This document shows positions 18,820 to 27,178 of a stretch of DNA of 64,000 nucleotides, piece after piece. Position 1 is the stretch's first letter. Each line of letters opens with the position of its first letter. Both the position numbers and the translations under genes were made by a program. Where the stretch lies: positions 186,001 through 250,000 of the forward strand of contig NZ_JAROAV010000033.1 in the NCBI RefSeq assembly GCF_029439465.1, in the 5' to 3' direction. This stretch comes from Luteipulveratus flavus (lineage in GTDB: Bacteria; Actinomycetota; Actinomycetes; Actinomycetales; Dermatophilaceae). The notes beneath the pieces were generated by a model that saw only the letters and a list, made by a program, of their open reading frames with translations, did not search any database and was not told the origin of the DNA.

Positions 18820-19575
18820 TCAGCCCTCGGGCCGCCCCGCGATCGTGTCGAGGTCCCGTACGGCGTACCGGTGGTGCTCCCACTCCTCCTCCAGGATCAC
18901 GTGCAGGCAGGAGCGGGTGGTCTCGGGATACTTCGGCGCCCAAGGGTTCTCGCGGGCGGTGTCCAGCTCCTGCGGCGTGACCGAGACGATGAAGTCCCGC
19001 ACCATGGCGACGCGGTCTGCGCGGGCGTCCAGCACGTCACCGTACGCGGGGGTGCCGGAGGCGAAGGTCGACAGGTCCAGCCCCTCGGCGCCCGAGCCGG
19101 GCTGGCCGAGCGGGTGGTACGGCTGCTCGATGCCCAGGACGGCCCGGCCTAGCCACACGTCCGTCGCGAAGACGAGGTGGCGCAACGTCTGCGCGAACGA
19201 CCACTCACCGTCGACCGAGACGTCGACCGTCCCGGCCGGCATCGCGGCCGCGCGCTCCAGGGTGGCCGCCCAGGTGCCCTCCAGGGCCGCCCACGCCGAG
19301 CGCAGACCGTCCGGGTCCTCGGCGCGCCGCTGCTCACGGCCCGGCGAGCGCCGGTCCAGCTCGGCCTCGACGAACCCGCTGACGTCGACGCCGTTGACCA
19401 GGAAGTGGTCACCGTGCACGAGCCACGGAGCGTCGATGTCCGCGCGAGCGACCTCGACCCCGCGCATCACCACGCCGGTGAGGTCGGACTCCACGAAGCG
19501 GGCGCCCTGCAGGTCGACGCCGGTGAACCGCGCGTCCTTCAGGTCGTCCGATCGGTCGAACGTCGCCATGGCCAC
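18820..19575 (-). CDS. Pentapeptide-repeat and DinB-like fusion protein
   Basis: A 251-residue protein with two parts. Residues about 5-50 form a short pentapeptide-like beta-helix (ARFTGVDLQGARFVESDLTGV). From about 85 it is a DinB/YfiT-like four-helix domain, seen as WSFAQTLRHLVFATDVWLGRAVLG and VILEEEWEHHRYAVRDLD, with His residues placed for metal binding as in DinB-family thiol transferases or hydrolases. Function is unknown; some actinobacterial relatives use mycothiol. ATG 19575 or 19569 are both possible starts. It follows efeB by 52 bases on the same strand and could be read from the efe promoter. Confidence 0.8.
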   Translation of the reverse strand: MAMATFDRSDDLKDARFTGVDLQGARFVESDLTGVVMRGVEVARADIDAPWLVHGDHFLVNGVDVSGFVEAELDRRSPGREQRRAEDPDGLRSAWAALEGTWAATLERAAAMPAGTVDVSVDGEWSFAQTLRHLVFATDVWLGRAVLGIEQPYHPLGQPGSGAEGLDLSTFASGTPAYGDVLDARADRVAMVRDFIVSVTPQELDTARENPWAPKYPETTRSCLHVILEEEWEHHRYAVRDLDTIAGRPEG

Positions 19576-19627
19576 TCCCTCGTCGACGGGCGGTCGCCGA
19601 GCACGAGGAGCGGCGTCGGCGTACGGA

Positions 19628-20920
19628 TCAGGCGAAGAGAGTCTGCCCGATGTGACCGCCGTCGCGCGCGCCCGGAGGGATCGCGAACAGCCCGGACCCG
19701 GTGTGCTGGACGTACTCCATCATCGCGTCCTGGCGGGCCATGCGCATCTGCATCGGGACGTACTGCGCGGACGGGCGCCGGACGTACGCGAGGAAGAACA
19801 GGCCCGCGTCCAGGCGGCCGATGGCGTCGTTGCCGTCGGTGAAGTTGTAGCCACGCCGCAGCATCCGGACACCACCATTGGTGTGGGGGTGAGCGAGGCG
19901 GACGTGTGAGTCGGCGGCGATGAGCGGCACGCCGCCACGCCCCTTGGCCGCGAGGTCCGGCTCGGTGAACTCGGTCCCACCGGACAGCGGCGCCCCCTGC
20001 GGACGGTCGCGTCCGATGATGGTCTCCTGCTCGCGCAGCGAGGCGCGGTCCCAGGTCTCCAGGCGCATGTTGATGCGCCGGGCGACGAGGTAGGAGCCGC
20101 CGGTCATCCAGCCCGCCGCGGGGTCGTCCCGCTGCCCCACCCACACGTGCTCGTCGGCCTGGCCCGCCTCCTCGGCCTTGAGGTTGGCCGTGCCGTCCTT
20201 GAACCCGAACAGGTTGCGCGGCGTGGCCTGCGCGGTCGAGGTCGAGGACGTGCGCCCGAAGCCGAGCTGCGCCCAGCGGATCTGCGCGGAGCCGAAAGCG
20301 ATCCGCGACAGGTTGCGGATCGCGTGCACCGCCACCTGCGGGTCGTCGGCGCAGGCCTGGACGCACAGGTCGCCGTCGGAGCGGCTCGGGTCGAGCTTGT
20401 CCCCCGGGAAGTGCGGCAGCGCAGCGAGCTCACGCGGCTGACGCGCGGCGATGCCGAAGCGGTCCTTGCCGTGGGCGTCGCGGAACAGCGAGGGCCCGAA
20501 CCCGAACGTCAGGGTCAGCCCGGACGCCGGCAGTCCGTCGGCCTCGCCGGTGTCGGCGGGCGGCGCGTCGTACGACGTCTCCTCCGCCTGCGCGGGGCGT
20601 CCCTGGGTCATCTCGGCCGCCGCGAGGGTCCACGCCTGGAGCAGGGTGACGAGCTCCTCGCGGGTCGTGGCCGTCACGTCGAAGGCTGCGAAGTGCAGCC
20701 GGTCCTGCGCGGGCGTCACGATGCCGCTCTGGTGCGGGGCGTAGAAGGGGTAGCGGCGCATGGCGCCTCCGGCCGGGACGGTGTCGGCCGTGGCCCGACC
20801 GACGCCGAGACCCCCGGCGAACGTCGCGGCACCGACCGCGGCGCCCGTCCCGGTGAGGCCCAGCATCCGGCGCCGCGAGAGGCCGCGGCGCTGCGAGGGC
20901 GTCGTGTTGTCCTCGGTCAT
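19628..20920 (-). CDS. efeB: Tat-exported DyP-type haem peroxidase EfeB
   Basis: A 430-residue dye-decolourising-type peroxidase, third part of the EfeUOB iron system, thought to oxidise ferrous iron or recover iron from haem at the cell surface. The N-terminus has a twin-arginine signal (SRRRMLGLTG at about 15-24, then a hydrophobic stretch and TADT). DyP landmarks are GFKDGT (GxxDG motif with the catalytic Asp), VWVGQRDD, GGSYLVARRINM, and the haem-ligand region RLAHPHTNGG. ATG 20920 has GAGAGGAACC upstream. It lies eight bases after efeO. Confidence 0.94.
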   Translation of the reverse strand: MTEDNTTPSQRRGLSRRRMLGLTGTGAAVGAATFAGGLGVGRATADTVPAGGAMRRYPFYAPHQSGIVTPAQDRLHFAAFDVTATTREELVTLLQAWTLAAAEMTQGRPAQAEETSYDAPPADTGEADGLPASGLTLTFGFGPSLFRDAHGKDRFGIAARQPRELAALPHFPGDKLDPSRSDGDLCVQACADDPQVAVHAIRNLSRIAFGSAQIRWAQLGFGRTSSTSTAQATPRNLFGFKDGTANLKAEEAGQADEHVWVGQRDDPAAGWMTGGSYLVARRINMRLETWDRASLREQETIIGRDRPQGAPLSGGTEFTEPDLAAKGRGGVPLIAADSHVRLAHPHTNGGVRMLRRGYNFTDGNDAIGRLDAGLFFLAYVRRPSAQYVPMQMRMARQDAMMEYVQHTGSGLFAIPPGARDGGHIGQTLFA

Positions 20921-20928
20921 GGTTCCTC

Positions 20929-22095
20929 TCAGAGGGTGACGGTGGACGTCAGCTTCGACAGGGGCTCGGACAAGGCGTTCACCCCGGAGGCCAGCTCCTT
21001 GACCTGAGCCGGCGTCAGCTCGGTGTAGAGCACGAAGCCGTCGCCCTTCTTGTGCTGGTCGAGCAGCTTCTGCAGGGCGGTGAACTTCGTGGCGATGCTG
21101 GTGTCGAGCGTCTTGTCCTTGCGCTGGACGATGGGCCGCAGGTTCTCGAAGCCGACGCGAGCGCCGTCGACGTTGGCCTGGAAATCCCACAGGTCGGTGT
21201 GCGACCAGGTCTCCTCCTCGCCGGTGACCTTGCCGGTCGCCACCTCGCCCAGCAGCTCCTTGGAGCCGTTGGCGATCTGGTCGGCGGTGAAGGTCGTCGT
21301 GCGGGTGCGGTTGTACAGCGTGCGCGTGTCGGTCAGCAGCTGGTCGGCGACGGTGGCGCGCTGCGCGGGTGTGAGCCTGGTGTAGCCGGTCTTCGGCGGC
21401 CACAGGTCCTTCTCGATGCGGTGCCAGCCGGTCCACTTCTGCTTCGGCTCCAGGTCGGCCTCGCGCAGGTCCATCTTCGGGTCGAGGTCGCCGAAGGACT
21501 CGGCCACCGGCTCGACGCGCTCCCAGTGCCGGCGCGCGTCCGCGTACAGCGCCCGCGCCTGGTCGTCCTTGCCCGCCTTGTAGAGGCTGACGAACGACCC
21601 CGTCTTGGTGAGCAGCTGCTCGGTCTGGTCCTTGACGTAGGAGGCGTACCCGGTGCTGGCGTTCTGGGCGAGCACCTTGTCGTCGCCCGACGGCTCGAGG
21701 TCGGCACCGGAGTCGGTCACGGTGAAGGCCGACCTGATGCCCTGGCCGACCATGCCCGGCTTGCACGCCGTGAAGTACTTGCCCGGTGTGGCCTTCACGA
21801 CCAGGTCGCGGGTCAGCCCGGGGGCGATGTTCTCGACCTCGCCGACGATCCGCAGGCCGTCCTCACCGAGCAGGTAGAACTCGGTGACCTGGCTGCCCTT
21901 GTTGGTGACGTTGAAGACCACGTTGCCCGAGGGCGCCTCCTTCGAGGAGACGTCACAGGTCTTCGCGTCCGAGCTGACCGACAGCTTGGCGTGGTCGCCC
22001 GACGCGTCGCCGCTGGGCGAGTTGGACGTGCAGCCGGCCAGGGCCGTCGCCGCGAGTGCGGCGGTGATGACGAGGGACGACGTACGACGGCTCAC
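20929..22095 (-). CDS. efeO: Iron uptake lipoprotein EfeO (cupredoxin plus M75 peptidase-like domains)
   Basis: A 388-residue extracellular component of the EfeUOB iron transporter. The signal peptide ends in a lipobox, ATALAGC, so the protein is a membrane-anchored lipoprotein. Residues about 40-130 form the cupredoxin-like domain (KTCDVSSKEAPSGNVVFNVTNKG, KYFTACKPGM). The rest is the M75 imelysin-like domain with the HxxE metal motif in WTGWHRIEKDLW. Its GTG start overlaps the efeU stop (GTGA, 22092-22095), so translation is coupled. Confidence 0.94.
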   Translation of the reverse strand: MSRRTSSLVITAALAATALAGCTSNSPSGDASGDHAKLSVSSDAKTCDVSSKEAPSGNVVFNVTNKGSQVTEFYLLGEDGLRIVGEVENIAPGLTRDLVVKATPGKYFTACKPGMVGQGIRSAFTVTDSGADLEPSGDDKVLAQNASTGYASYVKDQTEQLLTKTGSFVSLYKAGKDDQARALYADARRHWERVEPVAESFGDLDPKMDLREADLEPKQKWTGWHRIEKDLWPPKTGYTRLTPAQRATVADQLLTDTRTLYNRTRTTTFTADQIANGSKELLGEVATGKVTGEEETWSHTDLWDFQANVDGARVGFENLRPIVQRKDKTLDTSIATKFTALQKLLDQHKKGDGFVLYTELTPAQVKELASGVNALSEPLSKLTSTVTL

Positions 22096-22955
22096 GCCGC
22101 GACCTCCTTGCGTGCCGCGTCGGGCGCGGGCTTCGGTTGACGGGTGGTCCGGATCTGCCGGACCAGCAGAGTCATCACCGGGACGACGTAGAGGAGCCAG
22201 ACGGCGGCCTCGAGCCAGGTGGTCGCCGGCGAGAAGTTGAGGGTGCCCTTGAGCAGCGTGCCGAGGAGCGAGTCGGGCGGGATGGTGCCGGAGACGTCGA
22301 ACGCCAGGTCGTGCAGACCCGGGAGGATGCCCGCCTCCTGCAGGTCGTGGACGCCGTAGGACAGGACGCCGGCGGCGACGAGGACGAGCATGAAGCCGGT
22401 CCAGGTGAAGAACTTGGCGAGGTTGAGCTTGAGCGCGCCCTTGTAGAACAGCCAGGCGAGCACGACCGCGGTCGCCAGGCCCAGCGCCGCGCCGATCAGC
22501 GGCTCGGTGGTCGAGGCGTTGTCCCGGGTGGCGGCGCTGGTCGCGGACCACAGGAAGAGCGCGGTCTCCAGGCCCTCCCGGCCGACGGCCAGCACAGCGA
22601 CGACGACCAGGCTGAGCCTGCCGCCCTCGACCGCCCGGTCGACCGCGCCCTTGAGCTCGGTCGACAGCGTGCGGGCGGTGCGCGCCATCCAGAAGATCAT
22701 CCAGGTGACGAAGCCGACGGCGACGATGGACAGCGTCCCCCCGAGCGCCTCCTGCGCCTCGAACGTCAGCCCCTGCGGGCCGTACGTGAGCAGCGCGCCG
22801 AAGCCGAGCGAGACGGCCACGGCCGCGGCGACACCGAGCCAGACGCGGGGCAGCAGGTTGGCCCGGTCCGTCTTGACCAGGTAGGCCACGAGGATGACGA
22901 CGACCAACGAGGCCTCCAGGCCTTCACGCAGTCCGATCAGGTAGTTCGCGAGCAC
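22092..22955 (-). CDS. efeU: Ferrous iron permease EfeU (FTR1 family)
   Basis: A 287-residue seven-helix permease of the OFeT/FTR1 family that carries iron into the cytoplasm. Two REGLE motifs are visible (LREGLEASLVV near residue 10 and GREGLETALFL near 125), each providing the Glu residues needed for iron transport. GTG 22955 gives the usual family N-terminus (MLANYLIGLREGLEA). First gene of efeUOB; a DtxR/IdeR-like box starts 28 bases upstream. Confidence 0.95.
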   Translation of the reverse strand: MLANYLIGLREGLEASLVVVILVAYLVKTDRANLLPRVWLGVAAAVAVSLGFGALLTYGPQGLTFEAQEALGGTLSIVAVGFVTWMIFWMARTARTLSTELKGAVDRAVEGGRLSLVVVAVLAVGREGLETALFLWSATSAATRDNASTTEPLIGAALGLATAVVLAWLFYKGALKLNLAKFFTWTGFMLVLVAAGVLSYGVHDLQEAGILPGLHDLAFDVSGTIPPDSLLGTLLKGTLNFSPATTWLEAAVWLLYVVPVMTLLVRQIRTTRQPKPAPDAARKEVAA

Positions 22956-22982
22956 AGCGGTACCGATTCTCCGTCGAGTCCA

Positions 22983-23001
22983 TTAGGAAAGGCATCCCTT
23001 A
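22983..23001. promoter_or_regulatory. Candidate iron box (DtxR/IdeR-type) of efeUOB
   Basis: TTAGGAAAGGCATCCCTTA matches the 19-bp DtxR/IdeR consensus (TTAGGTTAGSCTAACCTAA) at 13 positions and is an imperfect inverted repeat. It lies 28-46 bases upstream of the efeU start, overlapping where a -35 would be, as expected for iron-dependent repression. Confidence 0.7.
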
Positions 23002-23061
23002 CCAAGGGTGGACTGTACCCCGGCCCGCGGTCCGTCGCGCAACTCGGGCGGGAGCCGGTCC

Positions 23062-23067
23062 TAGACT
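23062..23067 (+). promoter_or_regulatory. -10 box of tRNA-Arg
   Basis: TAGACT, 33 bases before the tRNA. Confidence 0.4.
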
Positions 23068-23100
23068 GTGGACGGCCCACTCGCGCAGCGCGCGGGCCAT

Positions 23101-23176
23101 GCCCCCGTGGCGCAACGGATAGCGCAGCGGCCTTCTAATCCGCCGGTTGCAGGTTCGAGTCCTGCCGGGGGCACCA
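23101..23176 (+). tRNA. tRNA-Arg (anticodon TCT)
   Basis: A complete cloverleaf of 76 bases with a 7-bp acceptor stem (GCCCCCG with CGGGGGC), anticodon loop CTTCTAA, T-arm loop GTTCGAGTC, discriminator A at 23173 and encoded CCA at 23174-23176. It reads AGA codons, which are rare in this GC-rich genome. Confidence 0.97.
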
Positions 23177-23217
23177 CAGCACGTTCATCCGGTCGGCGTG
23201 TCGCCCCCGGCGGCGGC

Positions 23218-24420
23218 TCACAGGTGGCCGAGCACCTCGAACTTGCGGTAGATCGCCGTGCCGAGGAACTGCTGGCGGCGCACCGACATCAGGTCCAGCA
23301 GCCCCCGCTCCTCCGCGAGCGCCCGGTCGTCCACCTGACCGCGGTTGAGCCGGGCCCGCAGCATCGCCAGCTCGGACGCGGCGTCCTGGAACTCGTGCAT
23401 CTGCTTCTTGCTCTCGGCACCGCCGTGGGCGAACGCCCAGGCGCGGGCGTACCGGCGCTCGGGCATCGAGGAGAGCATCGCGACCTCGGCGTGGGTGAGC
23501 CAGCCGTGGTCGGCGTACGGGCTGAGCTGGGCGCCGATGAGGCTCGCCTCGCGCCGCCGCGCCCACAGCAGCAGCCCGGCGAAGGCGAGGAACAGCGGCA
23601 CCTGGACGACGACGTACAGCAGCAGCCAGCCGCCGGAGCTGATCACGGCGGCGGCGTTCCACAGGCTGTGCAGCGTGATCGCGCAGACCCAGCCGAGCAG
23701 CGGCGCGGTCCAGCGCACCAGCGGCTTGCGGGCGGTGGCGGCCACACCGACCCCGATCCCGGTGCAGATGGTGAACATCGGGTGGGCGAACGGGCTCATC
23801 AGGACCCGGACGACGAACACGCCGAACAGCCCCTTCTCGCCGGCGTCGGCGTACCCGTTGGCGAGGTAGAGGATGTCCTCGACGAAGGCGAACCCGCAGG
23901 CGGCGAGCCCGGCGTAGACCATCCCGTCGAGGATGCCGTCGATCTCCCGGCGCCGGAACAGCAGGAGCAGGACGGGCGCCAGCCCCTTGAGGGTCTCCTC
24001 GACCACCGGGGCGACACCGACGGCGACGAGCGGGTTGCCCTCCTCCCCCGCGCCGAGCAGGTAGCCGCCCAGGTCGTTGAGGAACGCGGCACCCAGGGTG
24101 GCCACGCACGCGCCCCACAGGAACGCGAACAGCAGCATGCCGGTGGGCTCGGACTCGAACCGGTCGACCCACAGGAACACCGGGACGACGATGCCGACGA
24201 CGACCACCGACAGGACGGCGCCCAGGACGGTGCCGGTCACGCCGGCGGTCGCGCCGACCAGGGCGAGCATCAGCAGACCGCAGAGGCCGAACACCACCGT
24301 GAGCGCGGCCACGAGCAGCCACCGACGCAGGGCGGGACGGCGGGCCATCGCCGGCGGGATTCCGGTGGCCGGTGCGGGAGCCGTGGCGTGACGGCCGGGG
24401 TGCATCGCTCCACCTGTCAT
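23218..24420 (-). CDS. PrsW-family intramembrane metalloprotease
   Basis: A 400-residue polytopic membrane protein of the CAAX/PrsW protease clan; in Bacillus PrsW makes the first cut in an anti-sigma factor. About eight to nine membrane helices are visible. Family motifs are EETLKG (Glu141-Glu142, Lys145), FAFVED (Glu181), His213 in FAHPMF and His251 in LHSLWN. A soluble tail of about 100 residues follows the last helix. A -10-like box TACCCT (24428-24433) lies seven bases upstream of ATG 24420, so the mRNA may be leaderless. Substrate unknown; the sigma/membrane pair at 4838 is only a far neighbour. Confidence 0.9.
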   Translation of the reverse strand: MTGGAMHPGRHATAPAPATGIPPAMARRPALRRWLLVAALTVVFGLCGLLMLALVGATAGVTGTVLGAVLSVVVVGIVVPVFLWVDRFESEPTGMLLFAFLWGACVATLGAAFLNDLGGYLLGAGEEGNPLVAVGVAPVVEETLKGLAPVLLLLFRRREIDGILDGMVYAGLAACGFAFVEDILYLANGYADAGEKGLFGVFVVRVLMSPFAHPMFTICTGIGVGVAATARKPLVRWTAPLLGWVCAITLHSLWNAAAVISSGGWLLLYVVVQVPLFLAFAGLLLWARRREASLIGAQLSPYADHGWLTHAEVAMLSSMPERRYARAWAFAHGGAESKKQMHEFQDAASELAMLRARLNRGQVDDRALAEERGLLDLMSVRRQQFLGTAIYRKFEVLGHL

Positions 24421-24444
24421 GGCCCGGAGGGTAGTGCAGGTGCC

Positions 24445-24450
24445 TAAGGT
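24445..24450 (+). promoter_or_regulatory. -10 box of orn (leaderless)
   Basis: TAAGGT six bases before ATG 24457. It is divergent from the prsW -10 at 24428-24433, so both promoters share 36 bp. Confidence 0.55.
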
Positions 24451-24456
24451 GGGCGG

Positions 24457-25089
24457 ATGACCGACTCAGCCGCTGGACGTGCCCGGACCGACCGCATCGT
24501 GTGGATCGACTGTGAGATGACCGGGCTCGACCTGCAGGCTGACGCGCTCATCGAGGTGGCCGCGCTGGTCACCGACTTCGAGCTGAACCAGCTGGGCGAC
24601 GGCGTCGACGTGGTGATCAAGCCCCCGGCCGAGGCGCTGGCCCAGATGGGCGACTTCGTCCGTGACATGCACACCACGAGCGGACTGCTCGAGGAGCTCG
24701 ACGGCGGCGTGACCATGGCGGAGGCCCAGGAGCAGGTGCTGGCGTACGTCCGTGAGCACGTCCCCGAGCCGCGCAAGGCGCCGCTGGGCGGCAACACCGT
24801 CGGCACCGACCGCAGCTTCCTGGCCCGCGACATGGCCGAGCTCGAGCAGCACCTGCACTACCGGATCATCGACGTCTCCTCGATCAAGGAGCTGTCGCGC
24901 CGGTGGTACCCCCGGGCCTACTTCAACGCTCCGAAGAAGGGCGGCGGTCACCGCGCGCTCGCCGACATCCGCGAGTCGGTCAACGAGCTGCGCTACTACC
25001 GCGAGGCCGTCTTCGTGCCCCAGCCCGGGCCGGACAGCACCCGGGCGAAGGCCGTCGCGGAGCGGTTCGTCCTGTCCTCGACCGACTGA
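24457..25089 (+). CDS. orn: Oligoribonuclease
   Basis: A 210-residue DEDDh exonuclease that degrades 2-5 nt RNA (nanoRNA, pGpG) to mononucleotides. Exo I reads [10 protein letters not shown], with the Asp and Glu metal ligands; Exo II is around [14 protein letters not shown]; Exo III is [10 protein letters not shown] with the catalytic His and Asp. The [17 protein letters not shown] stretch is diagnostic of Orn. The length is slightly above E. coli Orn (181), with a C-terminal extension. It is followed by a small hairpin (25107-25127) and tRNA-His. Confidence 0.96.
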   Translation: MTDSAAGRARTDRIVWIDCEMTGLDLQADALIEVAALVTDFELNQLGDGVDVVIKPPAEALAQMGDFVRDMHTTSGLLEELDGGVTMAEAQEQVLAYVREHVPEPRKAPLGGNTVGTDRSFLARDMAELEQHLHYRIIDVSSIKELSRRWYPRAYFNAPKKGGGHRALADIRESVNELRYYREAVFVPQPGPDSTRAKAVAERFVLSSTD

Positions 25090-25106
25090 CCTCGCCCGCG
25101 GAGCGG

Positions 25107-25127
25107 AGGGGTGTCACGAGCACCCCT
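25107..25127 (+). terminator. Weak terminator hairpin after orn
   Basis: A 7-bp stem AGGGGTG/CACCCCT with a 7-base loop, 17 bases after the orn stop and ahead of the tRNA-His promoter (TACGAT, 25138-25143). Confidence 0.4.
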
Positions 25128-25180
25128 TCGGAACCGCTACGATGGTCCGCGCTGCCTCCCCTTGCGGAGGCAGTCGCCAT

Positions 25181-25257
25181 GGTGGGTATAGCTCAGCTGG
25201 TAGAGCATCGCGTTGTGGTCGCGAGGGTCGCGGGTTCAAGTCCCGTTACTCACCCCA
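25181..25257 (+). tRNA. tRNA-His (anticodon GTG)
   Basis: Cloverleaf with acceptor stem GTGGGTA/TACTCAC, anticodon loop TTGTGGT, T-arm GGTTCAAGT, and the His-specific extra G (25181) pairing with C73 (25254). CCA is encoded (25255-25257). Confidence 0.96.
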
Positions 25258-25262
25258 TGCAG

Positions 25263-25299
25263 GAACGGCCCGGCATCCTTCGAGGATGCCGGGCCGTTC
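25263..25299. terminator. Strong hairpin between tRNA-His and the BrkB gene
   Basis: A 16-bp perfect stem (25263-25278 with 25284-25299), loop TTCGA, followed by TGTCT on the plus strand. It probably ends the tRNA-His transcript and the convergent BrkB mRNA. Confidence 0.75.
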
Positions 25300-25308
25300 T
25301 GTCTCGTC

Positions 25309-27072
25309 TCAGGACTGCGCGCGCCGGTCGCGGCGGAACTGCGGCTCGGGCGTCGCGCCGTCCACGGGCGCCGCCGCGGGCGCAGGCCGACGGGCGGCGT
25401 ACCACGCACTGCGGCGGTCCTCCCGCTCCTGCTCGACCTCGCTGCGCAGCGGGCTCGGCATCGGTGTCCTGACGGACTTCTCCTGCTTCTTCGGCGGCTC
25501 GGGTCGCGCGGCCTGCTCTGCGCGCTCGACGTCGAACTCCGAGCGGCGGGCCTGCCGCTCGGAGTACACCTCGTCGCGAGCGACCGAGCGCCGCGGGTCG
25601 AAGCGGGAGCGCACCCGGTCGACCTCGGCCCACCGCTCCTCACGGGTGACCTGCGACTCCAGGGCCTCGCGCTCCTCCTTCGCCTTGCGCTCGGCCGTCT
25701 GGCGGGCGGCCTTGGCACGAGCCTCCTGCGCCTCCAGCCGGTCGCGGACCTGCCGGTTGTGGGCGGCCTCGACCAGTGCAGTCTCACGCCGCTCCTCGCG
25801 GGACAGGCGCACGATCTCCCGCTCCCGGGCGGAGTCGTAGGGCTGCCCGTGCGTCGCCTCCCGCAGCCGCGCGGCCTCCGACCGCCCGTAGGTGTCGGTC
25901 GTGCCATCCACCCGGCGGGTGGCGGGACGCGTGGGGTCCTCGGTGCTGGCGGTCATCGCTGATGCGGTCCTCTCGTTGCTACGGCGTACGGCGAGTGCGG
26001 GCACGAAGTTCTTCCCCGCGAGCTCGGGATCGTGGTCGGACGCGAGCCGCAGGGCGTGCGCCTCGCGCACCGCGTCGTCGTACTTCTCGGCCTTCTTCTC
26101 CAGGCCCGTGCTGTCGCGGGCCGGCAGCAGGATCATCTCCTCGGCGGGCAGGCCCGAGCGCAGCTGACGAGTGCGCTCGAGCTCGGCGTCCAGCTCGGCA
26201 CCGAACAGCAGCGCGAGGTTGGTGAGCCACAGCCACAGCAGGAAGATCACCGCGCCCGCGAACGGCCCGTACGTCTTGTTGTAGCTCGAGCCGCCGGTGA
26301 GGGTGACGTACAGGAAGAAGGCGCCGGAGGCGATCACCCAGGCGAGGAAGCCGAACGCCGCTCCCCAGCTGAAGAACATCCGTCGCGGCTTACGGACGTT
26401 CGGTGTCGCCCAGTAGAGCAGCGAGATGATCAGGATGACGAACAGCACCACGACCGGCCACTTGGCGATGTTCCAGACCGCGACCGTGGTGTCGCCGAGG
26501 CCGATCTTGCTGCCGACCTCGCTGGCGACGCTGCCGGAGAACACCATCGCGACCAGCACCGCCACCATCAGCACGACCTGGATCGCGGTGATGAGGTAGA
26601 GCCAGGGGCGCAGCTTGAAGACCGAGCGGCCCTCGCCCACGTCGTAGATGCGGTTGAGCGCCCGGCTGAAGCCGCCGACGTACCCCGACGCCGACCAGAG
26701 CGCGCCGAGGACACCGATGACCAGGGCGAACCCTGCGCCGCCCTGGCTGGAGAAGCGCTCGAGGATGCTGCGCGGCGTGTCGAACATCGAGTCGCTCGCT
26801 GACTTGTTCAGGACGCCGGCGAAGATGTCGATCAGGTCGTCCGGCTGGATGTTGAACACCCCGATGAGCGACACCACCGCGACCAGCCCGGGGAACAGCG
26901 ACAGCATCGAGTAGTACGTCAGCATCGCCGCGACGTCGGTGCACTGGTCCAGGGAGAACTTCTGCGCCGCGCGTTTCAGCGCGACCTTCCAGCTGGGGCC
27001 CGCAGTGGTGGGGACGAGACCACCGGCGGGGCGCTCGACGGCGGTCTCGGGTTCGAGTGTCTGCAGCGTCAT
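25309..27072 (-). CDS. YihY/BrkB-family membrane protein with long charged C-terminal tail
   Basis: A 587-residue protein. Residues about 25-300 are a YihY/BrkB domain of about six helices, with the family motif DVAAMLTYYSMLSLFPGLV near 45-65 and the last helix FAGAVIFLLWLWLTNLALLFGAELDAELER. The remaining ~285 residues are highly charged, rich in Arg/Glu/Ala, with likely coiled coil (EAQEARAKAARQTAERKAKEE), and no known domain. ATG 27072 was chosen because AGAGGG lies six bases upstream; ATG 27093 and 27108 are alternatives. Family function is unclear (old ribonuclease BN assignment was an error). The tail is much longer than in typical YihY proteins. Confidence 0.85.
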   Translation of the reverse strand: MTLQTLEPETAVERPAGGLVPTTAGPSWKVALKRAAQKFSLDQCTDVAAMLTYYSMLSLFPGLVAVVSLIGVFNIQPDDLIDIFAGVLNKSASDSMFDTPRSILERFSSQGGAGFALVIGVLGALWSASGYVGGFSRALNRIYDVGEGRSVFKLRPWLYLITAIQVVLMVAVLVAMVFSGSVASEVGSKIGLGDTTVAVWNIAKWPVVVLFVILIISLLYWATPNVRKPRRMFFSWGAAFGFLAWVIASGAFFLYVTLTGGSSYNKTYGPFAGAVIFLLWLWLTNLALLFGAELDAELERTRQLRSGLPAEEMILLPARDSTGLEKKAEKYDDAVREAHALRLASDHDPELAGKNFVPALAVRRSNERTASAMTASTEDPTRPATRRVDGTTDTYGRSEAARLREATHGQPYDSAREREIVRLSREERRETALVEAAHNRQVRDRLEAQEARAKAARQTAERKAKEEREALESQVTREERWAEVDRVRSRFDPRRSVARDEVYSERQARRSEFDVERAEQAARPEPPKKQEKSVRTPMPSPLRSEVEQEREDRRSAWYAARRPAPAAAPVDGATPEPQFRRDRRAQS

Positions 27073-27166
27073 CGTGTCCCTCTTCTCGACCATCTGTACC
27101 GAGTCCATACCCGCGATCGTCACGAACCTATCGACATCGGATGCCCGACCACCGCGCGCGACACCG

Positions 27167-27172
27167 CACAAT
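27167..27172 (+). promoter_or_regulatory. -10 box of the Thr/Ser/Pro-rich protein gene (leaderless)
   Basis: CACAAT six bases before ATG 27179. Confidence 0.4.
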
Positions 27173-27178
27173 GTCGCC

